Assembly (NCBI RefSeq): GCF_900770955.1
Contig: NZ_CAAGLX010000015.1
Location: forward strand, 62,001-126,000
Origin: an uncultured Phascolarctobacterium sp.
GTDB lineage: Bacteria > Bacillota > Negativicutes > Acidaminococcales > Acidaminococcaceae
Direction: 5' to 3'
DNA: 64,000 nucleotides
The translations under genes and the position numbers were made by a program. Of this stretch, positions 33,519 through 42,904 are shown one piece after another. A model generated the notes under the pieces. It did no database searches. It saw only the letters and a program-made list of their open reading frames with translations, and had not been told where the DNA came from. Each line of letters starts with the position of its first letter. The stretch's first letter is position 1.

Positions 33519-34223
33519 ATGAAAACATCTTTAAGAACCTTATTTTTGACCTTTGTTTTTACGATGCTTTGCACAGCAATGGCTTTTGCCTATAATCCCG
33601 GTCAGCGAACCATCCAGCTTTTGGGTGAGACCTTGAACAGTGATAAGCATCCTGTACATCTGGTTGTAACCCAGACGATTGATATGCGTGAGGTGCTGAC
33701 AGCCGAAGCCTATGCCAAGCTGCCGACTGCACAGCAAAAGCGCACCAACCGTACGGAATACAATGAAGCCAACGGTATCAATGCCGAGCGTATCACTACT
33801 ACCGATGGTGACGGCAAGGTAATCAAGGATACCGTTTCCTTTGTAAAGGGCGGTTACTGGTATACCATTGACTATCTCAATAAAAACTATGACAGAGTTC
33901 CCGAGCTGCCGGGCATGAGCATGCCTTTTGCCGAAACTCTTATCAGCTGGTTCAACGTGCGCCCGCAGGCTGGCAATGATGCAGCCACAGGCTATGATTA
34001 TGATAAGATGACTAAAGGCACCAATAGCCTGAATTTCTATTATGAAAAGGATACCGCTAACTGGAAGGGCTATGAAGTAAGCTATCTGCCGATTTTTAAC
34101 GTTGTAGAGGTTTCCAACACCGTGGATGAGGCAACTGCCTTTGCTCTGCCGCCTGCAGATTTCAAGGCCGTTGCTAATCCTTCTATGCGTGCTTACGCTA
34201 ACAGACTTTTGGAAAGACAGTAA
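33519..34223 (+). CDS. Secreted protein of unknown function
   Basis: A 234-residue exported protein. ATG 33519 (after CGAGGTG) opens a signal peptide ending AFA. The mature part has VVTQTIDMREVL, a YWYTIDYLNKNYDRVPELPG stretch and a C-terminal helix. No family recognised. An extended -10 (TGTTATAAT, TATAAT at 33481-33486) lies just upstream, with no clear -35. Confidence 0.72.
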   Translation: MKTSLRTLFLTFVFTMLCTAMAFAYNPGQRTIQLLGETLNSDKHPVHLVVTQTIDMREVLTAEAYAKLPTAQQKRTNRTEYNEANGINAERITTTDGDGKVIKDTVSFVKGGYWYTIDYLNKNYDRVPELPGMSMPFAETLISWFNVRPQAGNDAATGYDYDKMTKGTNSLNFYYEKDTANWKGYEVSYLPIFNVVEVSNTVDEATAFALPPADFKAVANPSMRAYANRLLERQ

Positions 34224-34264
34224 GTCTGGTAGGCAGATTATATTTTTTCAAAGGGGGAATACCG

Positions 34265-34750
34265 ATGTTCAAAAAATTATTAGTTTTGCTTTCCATGCTG
34301 GCTGCGCTGGCAATGAGCGCAGTAGCTTTTGCTGCACCTGCTAAAAGCCATCAGCAGACTATTATTGAGGCTGCACGCGCCGAGGTTCCTGCTGCTGCTG
34401 TATTTTACGGCTACAAGGAAGATGACGGCGAGGCTGTTCTGAACTTCCGTGATAATGACAATTATCTGGAATATGAGGTAGAGGTTGTTCTTGCTACTGC
34501 CAAGGTTAAGGAAGTAGAAATCAAGGGCAGCAATATTGCCGGCAGCACGATGATGGTAAAAACTCCTGAGGATATAAGACAAATTGTTTTGGAAGCATAT
34601 CCCGATGCCAGAAACATTATCATTAAAACTGAAAAAGAAGGCAACAATGTACATTATGATGTAGAGTTCGTTACTGCAAGATATAAAGTAGATGCTGACA
34701 TGAACCCGGTAACCGGTGCATTTGCCAAGAGAGAGCTGGAATATTTCTAA
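34265..34750 (+). CDS. Secreted PepSY-like protein
   Basis: A 161-residue exported protein with a signal peptide ending AFA. The mature part has two alpha/beta segments: IIEAARAEVPAAAV...YEVEVVLATAKVKEVEIKG, then DIRQIVLEAYPDARNIIIK...YDVEFVTARYKVDADMN. Each follows the PepSY pattern (helix, then strands ending in a V-D-A/D motif). PepSY domains are linked to peptidase inhibition or envelope signalling. It lies 41 nt after the 33519 gene; a terminator follows. Confidence 0.7.
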   Translation: MFKKLLVLLSMLAALAMSAVAFAAPAKSHQQTIIEAARAEVPAAAVFYGYKEDDGEAVLNFRDNDNYLEYEVEVVLATAKVKEVEIKGSNIAGSTMMVKTPEDIRQIVLEAYPDARNIIIKTEKEGNNVHYDVEFVTARYKVDADMNPVTGAFAKRELEYF

Positions 34751-34760
34751 GCCTATGCCA

Positions 34761-34797
34761 AGAAATCAGAGGCAGTCTGCGGACTGTCTCTTTTTTC
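34761..34797 (+). terminator. Terminator after the PepSY-like gene
   Basis: GAGGCAGTC TGCG GACTGTCTC followed by TTTTTT. Confidence 0.88.
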
Positions 34798-34912
34798 CTG
34801 CGGAATAGTGCCATTTTATGTCAAAACATTGCATATCAAAGCATATTATTGTAAAATATATTAGATATAGAGTTTTTAATGCACTAAATATATATGACGA
34901 GGAGCGATTCAC

Positions 34913-36019
34913 GTGAGTACAAATTTAGAAGTCGGTATCGTTGGCCTGCCTAACGTAGGCAAAAGTACCCTGTTTAATGCTATTACCAAAGCTGGCGCAG
35001 AAGCAGCAAACTATCCCTTCTGCACGATTGAGCCTAATGTAGGCGTTGTTGATGTTCCTGATAAACGCCTGGATGTTCTGAGCGATATGTTTAAATCCAA
35101 AAAGATTGTTCCGGCAGCTATGCGCTTTGTAGATATTGCCGGCCTGGTAAAGGGCGCAAGCAAGGGCGAAGGCCTGGGTAATAAGTTCCTGTCCCACATC
35201 CGTGAGGTAGACGCTGTTGCTGAGGTTGTACGCTGCTTTGAGGATGGCAACATCACCCACGTTGAGGGCAGCATTGATCCTCTGCGTGATATTGATATCA
35301 TCAACACCGAGCTGTGCCTGGCTGATATGGAAACTGTAGAAAAGCGCCAGGAGCGTCTGGTTAAGCTGGCAAAGACCGGCGACAAAAAGGTTAAGCTTGA
35401 GCAGGCTGTTATGGAAAAGGTTATGGCAGGTTTGTCTGATGGTGTACCGGCACGCCGCCTGGGCCTGACTGAAGAAGAGCAGGAGTTCTTGGGCGAGCTG
35501 CATCTGCTGACCATGAAACCGGTTCTGTACATTACCAACGTTGCCGAGGGTGAGGTTGCCGATTCCTCCGCTAACGAGCATGTACAGGCTGTAAAGAAAT
35601 ATGCTGCGGAAGAAAATGCTGAGGTTATCGTTGTTTCCGCGAAGATGGAAAGCGAAGTTGCCGAGCTTCCGGAAGAAGAGGCTAAGGAATATCTGGAAAT
35701 GGCAGGCCTGGAGGAAACCGGTCTGGACCGCCTGATTAAAGCAGGCTTCAAGCTGCTTGGCCTGATGACCTTCCTGACTGCGGGCGAAATGGAATCCCGT
35801 GCCTGGACTATTAAGCTGAACACCAAGGCTCCGCAGGCAGCAGGCAAAATCCATACTGACTTTGAGCGTGGCTTTATCCGTGCGGAAATCGTTTCCTTCG
35901 ATGACCTGGTAGCCTGCGGCAGCAAGGCTGCGGCACGCGAAAAAGGCCTGGTTCGTCTGGAGGGCAAGGATTACGTTATGCAGGACGGCGATGTTGTCGA
36001 GTTCCGCTTCAACGTATAA
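34913..36019 (+). CDS. ychF: Redox-responsive ATPase YchF (OLA1 family)
   Basis: A 368-residue TRAFAC-class P-loop protein, GTG start with GAGGAG upstream. G1 is GLPNVGKST, switch segment ANYPFCTIEPN, G3 DIAGLVKGAS, and the altered G4 region ITNVAEGE typical of YchF, which prefers ATP. The C-terminal TGS-like domain ends YVMQDGDVVEFRFNV. It binds ribosomes and is implicated in stress responses. Monocistronic. Confidence 0.95.
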   Translation: MSTNLEVGIVGLPNVGKSTLFNAITKAGAEAANYPFCTIEPNVGVVDVPDKRLDVLSDMFKSKKIVPAAMRFVDIAGLVKGASKGEGLGNKFLSHIREVDAVAEVVRCFEDGNITHVEGSIDPLRDIDIINTELCLADMETVEKRQERLVKLAKTGDKKVKLEQAVMEKVMAGLSDGVPARRLGLTEEEQEFLGELHLLTMKPVLYITNVAEGEVADSSANEHVQAVKKYAAEENAEVIVVSAKMESEVAELPEEEAKEYLEMAGLEETGLDRLIKAGFKLLGLMTFLTAGEMESRAWTIKLNTKAPQAAGKIHTDFERGFIRAEIVSFDDLVACGSKAAAREKGLVRLEGKDYVMQDGDVVEFRFNV

Positions 36020-36050
36020 TTCTGCTTTATAAAAGCCTTAATATGCAACT

Positions 36051-36085
36051 TTAGCGCAGCAAGCGAAAGCGTGCTGCGCTTTTTG
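36051..36085 (+). terminator. Terminator after ychF
   Basis: AGCGCAGCA / TGCTGCGCT stem with TTTTTG tail. Confidence 0.85.
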
Positions 36086-36201
36086 ATGTTGGGATGTGCG
36101 CCAATAGCGTACAGAGGCAAATAAACAAAAATTCTTTTCCCATGAGCACGTAAAGTGTGATAAAATAGAATAGATATACTATGACTACGAGGTGAAGCGA
36201 A

Positions 36202-36963
36202 TTGGTAAAGGTAATTGCTATTGCCAACCAGAAGGGTGGTGTTGGCAAGACTACTACGGCGGTAAATCTGGCTGCGTGTCTGGCGGCGCTGGAACGTAAG
36301 GTACTTTTGATTGACAGTGATCCGCAGGGAAATGCTACCAGCGGCTTTGGCTTTGATAAACGTGATATTAAGCAATGCATTTATGATGCGATTATCAGTG
36401 AAGTACCCATGCAGGATGTAATTAAGCACACAGCCTATAAAGGACTGGACCTGGTGCCTGCTACTATCCAGCTTGCCGGTGCGGAAATAGAGCTTGTTTC
36501 GCTGATGAACCGTGAAGGACGTTTGAAAAACTCTCTGGAAAGAGTAAAGCATAATTATGATTACGTTATTATTGATTGTCCGCCGTCACTGGGCCTGCTG
36601 ACAATTAACGGTCTGACAGCTGCCAGCTCGGTAATGATTCCGATTCAGTGCGAATTTTATGCATTGGAGGGTGTTACCATGCTGATGAACACGATTCAGC
36701 TGGTACAGCGTAACCTGAATCCGGCGTTGAAGCTGGAGGGTGTGCTGATGACTATGTATGACAGCAGAACGAATCTGTCGCAGGATGTTGTGAACGAGGT
36801 GCAGAAGTACTTCAAGACCAAGATGTACCAGACGATTATCCCACGTAATGTGCGTTTGAGTGAAGCACCCAGCCACGGACAGCCGGTTATCGATTATGAC
36901 AGCAAATCTAAGGGTGCGCAGGTGTATATGGACTTTGCGCGTGAGGTGATTGAGGATGAGTAA
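36202..36963 (+). CDS. parA: Chromosome-partitioning ATPase ParA/Soj
   Basis: A 253-residue MinD/ParA-type ATPase using a TTG start 7 nt after GAGGTG. It has the deviant Walker A KGGVGKTT, DSDPQGN and the Walker B-like VIIDCPPSLG. With ParB it segregates replication origins. The short N-terminus fits the chromosomal Soj type rather than plasmid ParA. Its end overlaps parB by 8 nt. Confidence 0.94.
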   Translation: MVKVIAIANQKGGVGKTTTAVNLAACLAALERKVLLIDSDPQGNATSGFGFDKRDIKQCIYDAIISEVPMQDVIKHTAYKGLDLVPATIQLAGAEIELVSLMNREGRLKNSLERVKHNYDYVIIDCPPSLGLLTINGLTAASSVMIPIQCEFYALEGVTMLMNTIQLVQRNLNPALKLEGVLMTMYDSRTNLSQDVVNEVQKYFKTKMYQTIIPRNVRLSEAPSHGQPVIDYDSKSKGAQVYMDFAREVIEDE

Positions 36964-37939
36964 GAAGGGCGGCTTAGGCAAGGGCCTGGGCGCGATTTTC
37001 GGCGAAAATACCAATCCTGCGGTAGAAAAGGTGCAGGAGCCTGCAAGTGCTGCACAGGAGTTGCTGATTAAAAATATCGCAGCAAATCCGTATCAGCCGC
37101 GCTGTAACTTTGATGAGGAAAAGCTGCAGGAGCTGGCTGCTTCCATTAAGGAGTTTGGCGTTGTTCAGCCGGTAGTGGTGCGCAAAAAGGGCAGAAGCTA
37201 CGAGCTGGTGGCAGGCGAACGCCGTCTGCGTGCCGCAGGCTTGGCCGGACTGACCAAGGTGCCTGCAATCGTCAAGGATTATGACGATGCCAAGATGATG
37301 GAAATAGCGCTGATTGAAAATATCCAGCGTCATGACCTGAACCCGATTGAAGAGGCGCAGGGATTGCGCCGTCTGATGCAGGAATTTAAGCTGACGCAGG
37401 AGCAGACTGCTGAAAAGGTAGGACGCAGCCGCAGTGCCGTGACTAATATTTTGCGTCTTCTGAACCTGCCGGAGCAGGTGCAGGCGCATATTATCAATGG
37501 CGTGCTGACAATGGGCCAGGCCAAGCAGCTTTTGGGTTTACCAAAGCAGGAGCAGATGTGTGAGGTGGCTGAGGCGATTATTGCTAACGGCTGGAGCTCA
37601 CGTATGACGGAAGAAGTTGTGCGTAAGCTGAAGGAAGGCAAGAAGCTGAAGATTGTCCGCGAGCTTATCGAGGAAGAAGCTAAAAATAAGGAAAAGAAGC
37701 CTAAGCGCGAGCCTACCGAGAATGATATTTTCTGCCATGATTTTGAACAGCGTTTGGTAGAGTTTTTGGGGACAAAGGTTAAGGTTGTTCCCAAGCTTGA
37801 TGAGCAGGGACGTCAGGGTGGCACTATTCACATTGAATATTATTCCGCAGAGGACCTGGAACGCATTTATGAGGTGCTGCAGCAGGGACGCCAAGAGGAT
37901 AAAACGCATAACGGCGAGCCTAAGCGCCTGAATGTTTGA
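36956..37939 (+). CDS. parB: Chromosome-partitioning protein ParB/Spo0J
   Basis: A 327-residue ParB. ATG 36956 overlaps the end of parA and follows GAGGTG. It has LGKGLGAIFG near the N-terminus, the CTP-binding VAGERRLRAA and ENIQRHDLNPIEEA motifs, a helix-turn-helix (TAEKVGRSRSAVTNILRLL) and a C-terminal dimerisation domain. It loads on parS sites; I saw no parS (TGTTTCACGTGAAACA) in this window. Confidence 0.94.
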   Translation: MSKKGGLGKGLGAIFGENTNPAVEKVQEPASAAQELLIKNIAANPYQPRCNFDEEKLQELAASIKEFGVVQPVVVRKKGRSYELVAGERRLRAAGLAGLTKVPAIVKDYDDAKMMEIALIENIQRHDLNPIEEAQGLRRLMQEFKLTQEQTAEKVGRSRSAVTNILRLLNLPEQVQAHIINGVLTMGQAKQLLGLPKQEQMCEVAEAIIANGWSSRMTEEVVRKLKEGKKLKIVRELIEEEAKNKEKKPKREPTENDIFCHDFEQRLVEFLGTKVKVVPKLDEQGRQGGTIHIEYYSAEDLERIYEVLQQGRQEDKTHNGEPKRLNV

Positions 37940-38028
37940 TTTTAGGCAGCTTTAGGGTAAAGTTAAAAAGCTGGTTTTGAAGGTACCGGCAGTTTAGATG
38001 AGCTTTTTGTACGAGGGGGCTTTTATTG

Positions 38029-38505
38029 ATGGAGCAGGCAAATCTTTTAGTTAATACACATTCGGCAGCAATTATTATCGTGCTGCTGCTTATGGTATTA
38101 GTAGCGTTGGGTATGTGCTTCAGTTTGCGGGGCAGACTGAATAAGCTGCAAAAAAAATATGACTTCTTTACTCAGGGTAAGGAAACCAACATTGACGTTG
38201 TACTGACAGATACGCTGCAGGAGCTGCGTGCGGTGCAGAATGAGCTGGCAGCTTTGCAGGATGAGCATCAGAAGTTACATGCACAGGTGCAGAACTGCCT
38301 GCAGAATATTAAGATTGTGCGTTATGATGCCTTTGATGCTATGGGCGGTGAAATGAGCTACTCCCTGCTGCTCACGGATGCGAATAATAAGGGTATTATT
38401 ATGACCAGTATTTACGGCAGAGAAGAAAGCCGCTGCTTTGCGAAGGATATTGATAACGGTAAGTCCAGCTATCCGCTGGCAGAGGAAGAGCAAAGACTTT
38501 TGTAA
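38029..38505 (+). CDS. DUF4446 family membrane-anchored protein
   Basis: A 158-residue protein: one N-terminal transmembrane helix (AAIIIVLLLMVLVALGMCF), a coiled coil (TLQELRAVQNELAALQDEHQ) and the C-terminal KIVRYDAFDAMGGEMSYSLLLTD segment that defines DUF4446. ATG 38029 lies 9 nt after GAGGGGG; a TTG three bases upstream is less likely. Genes of this family usually follow parAB, as here. Function unknown. Confidence 0.87.
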   Translation: MEQANLLVNTHSAAIIIVLLLMVLVALGMCFSLRGRLNKLQKKYDFFTQGKETNIDVVLTDTLQELRAVQNELAALQDEHQKLHAQVQNCLQNIKIVRYDAFDAMGGEMSYSLLLTDANNKGIIMTSIYGREESRCFAKDIDNGKSSYPLAEEEQRLL

Positions 38506-38521
38506 TTTAATAGTATAAGAA

Positions 38522-38553
38522 AAATCCCGACAGGTGCCTGCCGGGATTTTTTC
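38522..38553 (+). terminator. Terminator after the DUF4446 gene
   Basis: ATCCCGACAGG TGC CTGCCGGGAT followed by TTTTTT, with one bulge. Confidence 0.88.
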
Positions 38554-38583
38554 GTTTTCAATTTTAAATTTTGAATATAGTCT

Positions 38584-38997
38584 TTATGCGCCTTCAAACA
38601 GTCTCAGCAAGATAAACATGCTCTCGCCGAAGCAGAGGTAGCGCACCCAGGTACGGGGATAGACAAAGCCTTCCTCGTCCTCGTCGTAGGCACCGCTGAT
38701 ACGGGCATGAATAGCAAGCGATTCCAGTGCTGCAATAACGAGCAGCAGAAAGCCAGGTGTCCAGGTTACTTCGTGCAGCATCAGCCAGATGCAGTATAAC
38801 AGGAAGAATACATCCAGCAGAAAGTAAATTATAAAGGTGGTGGCACTGCCGTCGATAATAATGACCTGCTTGCGGCCGGGGTTGGTGCGGCGCTCATCTA
38901 AGATTTGGGAAAAGCGTTGCAGCAGATAGGCGATTCTGCGGGAATGAATGAAATGAAACATGCGCACGCACAAGAAAAATAAAGCAATAAAGTTCAT
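38584..38997 (-). CDS. Small integral membrane protein, unknown
   Basis: A 137-residue protein with hydrophobic segments at about residues 1-12, 52-74, 79-95 and 117-134. It opens MNFIALFFLCVRMFHFIHSR. No family recognised. It is transcribed opposite to its neighbours, and the ribosome site (GAGAGG) is modest. Confidence 0.68.
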   Translation of the reverse strand: MNFIALFFLCVRMFHFIHSRRIAYLLQRFSQILDERRTNPGRKQVIIIDGSATTFIIYFLLDVFFLLYCIWLMLHEVTWTPGFLLLVIAALESLAIHARISGAYDEDEEGFVYPRTWVRYLCFGESMFILLRLFEGA

Positions 38998-39238
38998 AAA
39001 TACCTCTCGTTCTATAGATAGTCTTGTTTGTATTTGTAAAGCAAGTAATTCGTATGCATTATATTATACACTATCTGCAGGCAGAGTGCTATAAAGGCAG
39101 CAAGAATACACAAAAGCTATAAAGTTTATTTAAGGAATACAAAAATACTAAAATAACAAACAAGAAATCAGAGAACATAAAAAATGTATCAGTTTGCATG
39201 TAAAATTCTCATGTATACAATGAACATGAAAAAATTCG

Positions 39239-39318
39239 TTGACAAAAGTGTAATGTAACGGCTATAATTGGTTACATAAAGTTGCTGGGATAGTGGTTGA
39301 ATCTGAGAACACTCCCAG
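39239..39318 (+). promoter_or_regulatory. Promoter and leader hairpin of the liv region
   Basis: TTGACA (39239-39244), 18 nt, TATAAT (39263-39268). The leader then forms a 9-bp stem, CTGGG..AGTG with CACTCCCAG (39285-39318, a 2-nt bulge), of unknown function. Upstream, 38998-39238 is A/T-rich with nothing recognised. Confidence 0.72.
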
Positions 39319-39362
39319 TACTGTGTTTTATATTTTATTTTTAAGGGAAAGAAGGACTCAAA

Positions 39363-40535
39363 ATGAAAAAATGGAAGAAATTAGCATCTGCAGCTATGGC
39401 TGCTATGATGTGCGCCGCATTGCTCACGGGCTGTGGCGGAGAAAAGAAACAAGCTGATACCGGAGATACTATTAAGGTTGGCGCAGCATTCGAATTAACC
39501 GGTAATGTTGCTAACTATGGTAAATCCATTAACGAGGGCTTCAAGCTGGCTGTAGACGAGCTTAATAAAAACGGCGGCGTGAACGGTAAAAAAATCAGCG
39601 TAGTTGAAAGCGATAACAAATCTGAGCCGGCTGAATCCGGTAACGCTGTAACCAAGCTGATTACCCAAGATAAAGTAGTTGCTGTTGTCGGACCTGCAAC
39701 CAGCGGTTGCGTAAACGCTGCAACTCCTATTACTACTGCTAATAAGATTCCTCAAATTGCTCCGGCTGCTACCGCACCGAGCATTACCGTAGAAAACGGC
39801 AAGGTAAAGGATTTCGTATTCCGTGCCTGCTTTATCGACCCGTTCCAAGGTCAGGTAATGGCAGTATTTGCCGATAAAACTCTGAAGGTTAAAAACGTAG
39901 CTATTTTCTACGATTCCTCCAGTGACTATTCCAAAGGCTTAGCAGAGGTATTCCAAAAAACCTTGGAAGGCAAAGGCGGTAAAATTGTTGCTAAGGAAGC
40001 TTTCCTGGCTAAAGACGTTGACTTCAAATCCGCTCTGACTAAACTTAAAGCATCCAATCCGGAAGCAATTTACGTTCCCGGTTACTATGAAGAAGTTTCC
40101 AAGATTATCAAACAAGCTCGCGAAATCGGCATTACCTGCCCGATGCTGGGCTCCGATGGCTGGGAAAGCCCGAAACTTGCTGAAATCGCCGGTAAAGATG
40201 CTCTGAAGGGCTGCTACTATGTAAGTGCCTTCAATGCTAAAGACGAAGACAAATCCGTTCAGGACTTCATTAAGAAATTCAAAGAAAAATATCAAAAAGA
40301 TCCTGATATCTTCGCAATGCAGGGCTATAATGCAGGCCTGATTCTGGCAGATGCTCTGAAACGCGCAGGCACCACTGATGGCACCAAACTGGCTAAAGCA
40401 ATTGCTGAAACCAAAGACCTGCCGGTTGCAAGCGGCAAGCTCACCTTTGATGCTAACCACAACCCGGTAATGCCTGCTCTGATTATCGGTCTGGAAACCG
40501 GTACTCCGACTCTGGTTGAAAAAATCAGCCTGTAA
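39363..40535 (+). CDS. Branched-chain amino-acid type ABC binding lipoprotein 1
   Basis: A 390-residue LivJ-like lipoprotein (lipobox LTGC). The type I periplasmic-binding fold starts DTIKVGAAFELTGNVANYGK and includes VVAVVGPATSGC, FRACFIDPFQG and FYDSSSDYSKGL. The actual ligand (Leu/Ile/Val or another amino acid or acid) cannot be read. It is the first gene behind the promoter at 39239 and is separated from the second binding protein by a hairpin. Confidence 0.88.
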   Translation: MKKWKKLASAAMAAMMCAALLTGCGGEKKQADTGDTIKVGAAFELTGNVANYGKSINEGFKLAVDELNKNGGVNGKKISVVESDNKSEPAESGNAVTKLITQDKVVAVVGPATSGCVNAATPITTANKIPQIAPAATAPSITVENGKVKDFVFRACFIDPFQGQVMAVFADKTLKVKNVAIFYDSSSDYSKGLAEVFQKTLEGKGGKIVAKEAFLAKDVDFKSALTKLKASNPEAIYVPGYYEEVSKIIKQAREIGITCPMLGSDGWESPKLAEIAGKDALKGCYYVSAFNAKDEDKSVQDFIKKFKEKYQKDPDIFAMQGYNAGLILADALKRAGTTDGTKLAKAIAETKDLPVASGKLTFDANHNPVMPALIIGLETGTPTLVEKISL

Positions 40536-40629
40536 TTGCTAACAAAAAAATAAACATAAAAATTCTACAAGTAAACATCAGAAAGTACAACAAGACTTCT
40601 ATTCCATGGGTTATTTATTAAGTTAGACC

Positions 40630-40652
40630 GGGCGCGTCTACTAGATGCGCCC
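40630..40652 (+). terminator. Intercistronic hairpin between two binding-protein genes
   Basis: GGGCGC g TCT act AGA t GCGCCC, with no T tract; probably a partial terminator or 3'-end stabiliser favouring the first binding protein. Confidence 0.55.
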
Positions 40653-40700
40653 TCTATAAAAAATATATTTTATTTATTTATTTCTGAGGGGGAATAAACC

Positions 40701-41876
40701 ATGAAAAGAGTAACAAAATTGTTATCTGTACTAGCAGCCGGCGCTATGTTTATGAGTGCGCTGACCGGTTGCGGAGGCGGCTCTAAAGGAGCTGACGGTG
40801 ATACCATTAAGGTAGGCGGCCTGTTGGAAATGACCGGCGGCAGCGCATCCTTCGGTATCTCCGGTAAAAACGGTATCGACCTGGCACTGAAAAAAATAAA
40901 TGAAAAAGGTGTGCTGGGCGGCAAAAAACTTTCTTTAGTTGTTGCTGATACCAAATCTGAAGCCTCCGAAGCAACTAACGGTATGCAAAAGCTGATTTCT
41001 CAGGATAAGGTTGTAGCAGTAATCGGTCCTAACCAATCCTCTGCTGTAATCGCATCCGGTGCAATCAACAATGGTGCTAAGGTTGTAGATATTACACCTA
41101 TGGGCACTAACCCGGACGTTACTGTTGATCCTAAAACTAAACAGGTTAAACCCTACAGCTTCCGTACCTGCTTTATTGATCCGTTCCAGGGTACTGTAAT
41201 GGCAAGCTTTGCTTCTAATGAACTTAAAGTGAAGAGGGCTGCTATCTATATCGATAATACAAGTGACTATGCTAAAGGTCTGGCACAGTTCTTCAAAGAG
41301 AACTTTGTTAAAAACGGCGGTCAGGTTGTAATTGAAGAAGCATATCTGCAAAAGGATACCGACTTCAAATCTACTTTGACAAAAATCAAAGCTGCAAAAC
41401 CTGATTTCATCTACATTCCCGGTTATTACCAGGAGGTTGGCCTGATTGTTAAACAAGCTCGTGAGATGGGCATCAACGTTCCTATGGCAGGCGGCGACGG
41501 CTGGGATAGCGCTAAGCTTCCTGAAATTGCCGGCAAAGCTGCTCTGGAAAACACCTTCTTCTCCAGTCTGTATTCTCCGGACGATACCTCTGATCTGAAC
41601 AAAGAATTCGTAGCCGAATACAAAAAAGCTTACAACACCAACCCGGATGTATTTGCAGCATTGGCATATGATTCCACTCTGCTGGTTGCTAAAGCAATCG
41701 AAGACGCAGGCAGTGCTGATCCGGCTAAAATCGGTGAAGCAATGGCTAAGATTAAAGGCTTCAAGGGTGTATCCGGTGAAGTAACCTTTAACGAACAGCA
41801 TAACCCGATTAAGAGTGCTGTAATTATCGAACATAAAGATGGCAAACAAACCTTTAAAACTAAAGTTAATCCCTGA
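40701..41876 (+). CDS. Branched-chain amino-acid type ABC binding lipoprotein 2
   Basis: A 391-residue LivJ-like lipoprotein (lipobox LTGC), clearly paralogous to the previous gene (shared DTIKVG, FRTCFIDPFQGTVMA, YIDNTSDYAKGLAQF, FIYIPGYYQEV). GAGGGGG precedes the ATG. Two diverged binding proteins before one permease set suggest two ligands feeding the same transporter. Confidence 0.88.
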   Translation: MKRVTKLLSVLAAGAMFMSALTGCGGGSKGADGDTIKVGGLLEMTGGSASFGISGKNGIDLALKKINEKGVLGGKKLSLVVADTKSEASEATNGMQKLISQDKVVAVIGPNQSSAVIASGAINNGAKVVDITPMGTNPDVTVDPKTKQVKPYSFRTCFIDPFQGTVMASFASNELKVKRAAIYIDNTSDYAKGLAQFFKENFVKNGGQVVIEEAYLQKDTDFKSTLTKIKAAKPDFIYIPGYYQEVGLIVKQAREMGINVPMAGGDGWDSAKLPEIAGKAALENTFFSSLYSPDDTSDLNKEFVAEYKKAYNTNPDVFAALAYDSTLLVAKAIEDAGSADPAKIGEAMAKIKGFKGVSGEVTFNEQHNPIKSAVIIEHKDGKQTFKTKVNP

Positions 41877-41913
41877 TAGTTTACATTAGTAGTTAATCTG
41901 ATTAAAACCAACG

Positions 41914-41970
41914 AGGCTGTTGTTTTGCGTAGCAACAGCCTTTTCTTTTAAGTAAGCGTGTCCCGCTTAC
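41914..41970 (+). terminator. Terminator plus second inverted repeat before livH
   Basis: GGCTGTTG / CAACAGCC with TTTTCTTTT (41914-41950), then a perfect 7-bp repeat GTAAGCG TGTCC CGCTTAC (41952-41970). They sit between the binding-protein genes and the permease genes, so permease expression relies on read-through or an unseen promoter. Confidence 0.7.
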
Positions 41971-42002
41971 ACAAATCTTTGAAATCTCTAGGGAGGTAAA
42001 TT

Positions 42003-42893
42003 ATGGAGACTTTGATCCATCAGTTTTTTCAGCAGCTGATAAATGGTGTATCTCTCGGCAGTATCTACGCATTGATCGCCTTGGGTTATACCATGATCTA
42101 CGGCATCATCAAGCTGATAAACTTTGCTCATGGCGATATTTATATGTTGGGTGCCTATTTTGGCTTCTTCGCTACTACCCAATTAGGCTTGCCGTTCATT
42201 CCGGCAATTCTTTTCTCGATGGCAGGCGCTGCTATCGCAGGTATTATTATTGAACGTGTTGCGTACCGCCCCATGCGTAATGCACCGCGTATCGCAATTT
42301 TGATTACTGCAATTGGCGTATCCTTCTTCCTGGAATACAGCATGATTCTGCTGGTTTCTCCGCAGCCGAGAACCTTCCCCGCTGTATTCGGCGCTACAGT
42401 ATATCATCTTGGACCACTGGTTGCTAACAGTCAGCAGCTTGTTATCCTGTTGAGTGCAATTATTCTGATGGCTGTTCTTACCTATATCGTAAACAAAACC
42501 AAAGCAGGCAAGGCTATGCGTGCCGTATCCTATGATGCCGATGCTGCAAGGCTGATGGGCATCAACATTGACCGTGTTATTTCCACTACCTTTGCGCTTG
42601 GCAGTGCTTTGGCAGCAGCCGGCGGCGTGCTGGTAGGTGTTTACTATAACTCTATTGACCCGCTCATGGGCATGATGCCCGGTCTTAAAGCCTTCGTTGC
42701 TGCAGTTCTCGGCGGTATCGGCATTATCCCCGGTGCTATGATCGGCGGTATTATTCTGGGCGTTGTAGAAGCAATGGTCAGCGGCTTTATTTCCTCCACC
42801 TTCCGTGATGCGGCAGCATTCGGTATTTTGATTATCATCTTACTTTATAAACCTTCCGGCTTATTAGGCAAGAATGTTCGTGAGAAAGTCTGA
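42003..42893 (+). CDS. livH: Branched-chain amino-acid ABC permease LivH
   Basis: A 296-residue inner-membrane permease. It has QQLINGVSLGSIYALIALGYTMIYG, the hallmark LivH N-terminus, and the EAA-like loop region ending LLYKPSGLLGK. It forms the transmembrane pore with LivM. GGGAGG precedes the ATG. Confidence 0.93.
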   Translation: METLIHQFFQQLINGVSLGSIYALIALGYTMIYGIIKLINFAHGDIYMLGAYFGFFATTQLGLPFIPAILFSMAGAAIAGIIIERVAYRPMRNAPRIAILITAIGVSFFLEYSMILLVSPQPRTFPAVFGATVYHLGPLVANSQQLVILLSAIILMAVLTYIVNKTKAGKAMRAVSYDADAARLMGINIDRVISTTFALGSALAAAGGVLVGVYYNSIDPLMGMMPGLKAFVAAVLGGIGIIPGAMIGGIILGVVEAMVSGFISSTFRDAAAFGILIIILLYKPSGLLGKNVREKV

Positions 42894-42904
42894 GGTGACA
42901 TGGT

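Noticed and set aside
36202..38029. parS sites next to parAB
   Set aside because: No sequence close to TGTTTCACGTGAAACA was found in or around the genes.
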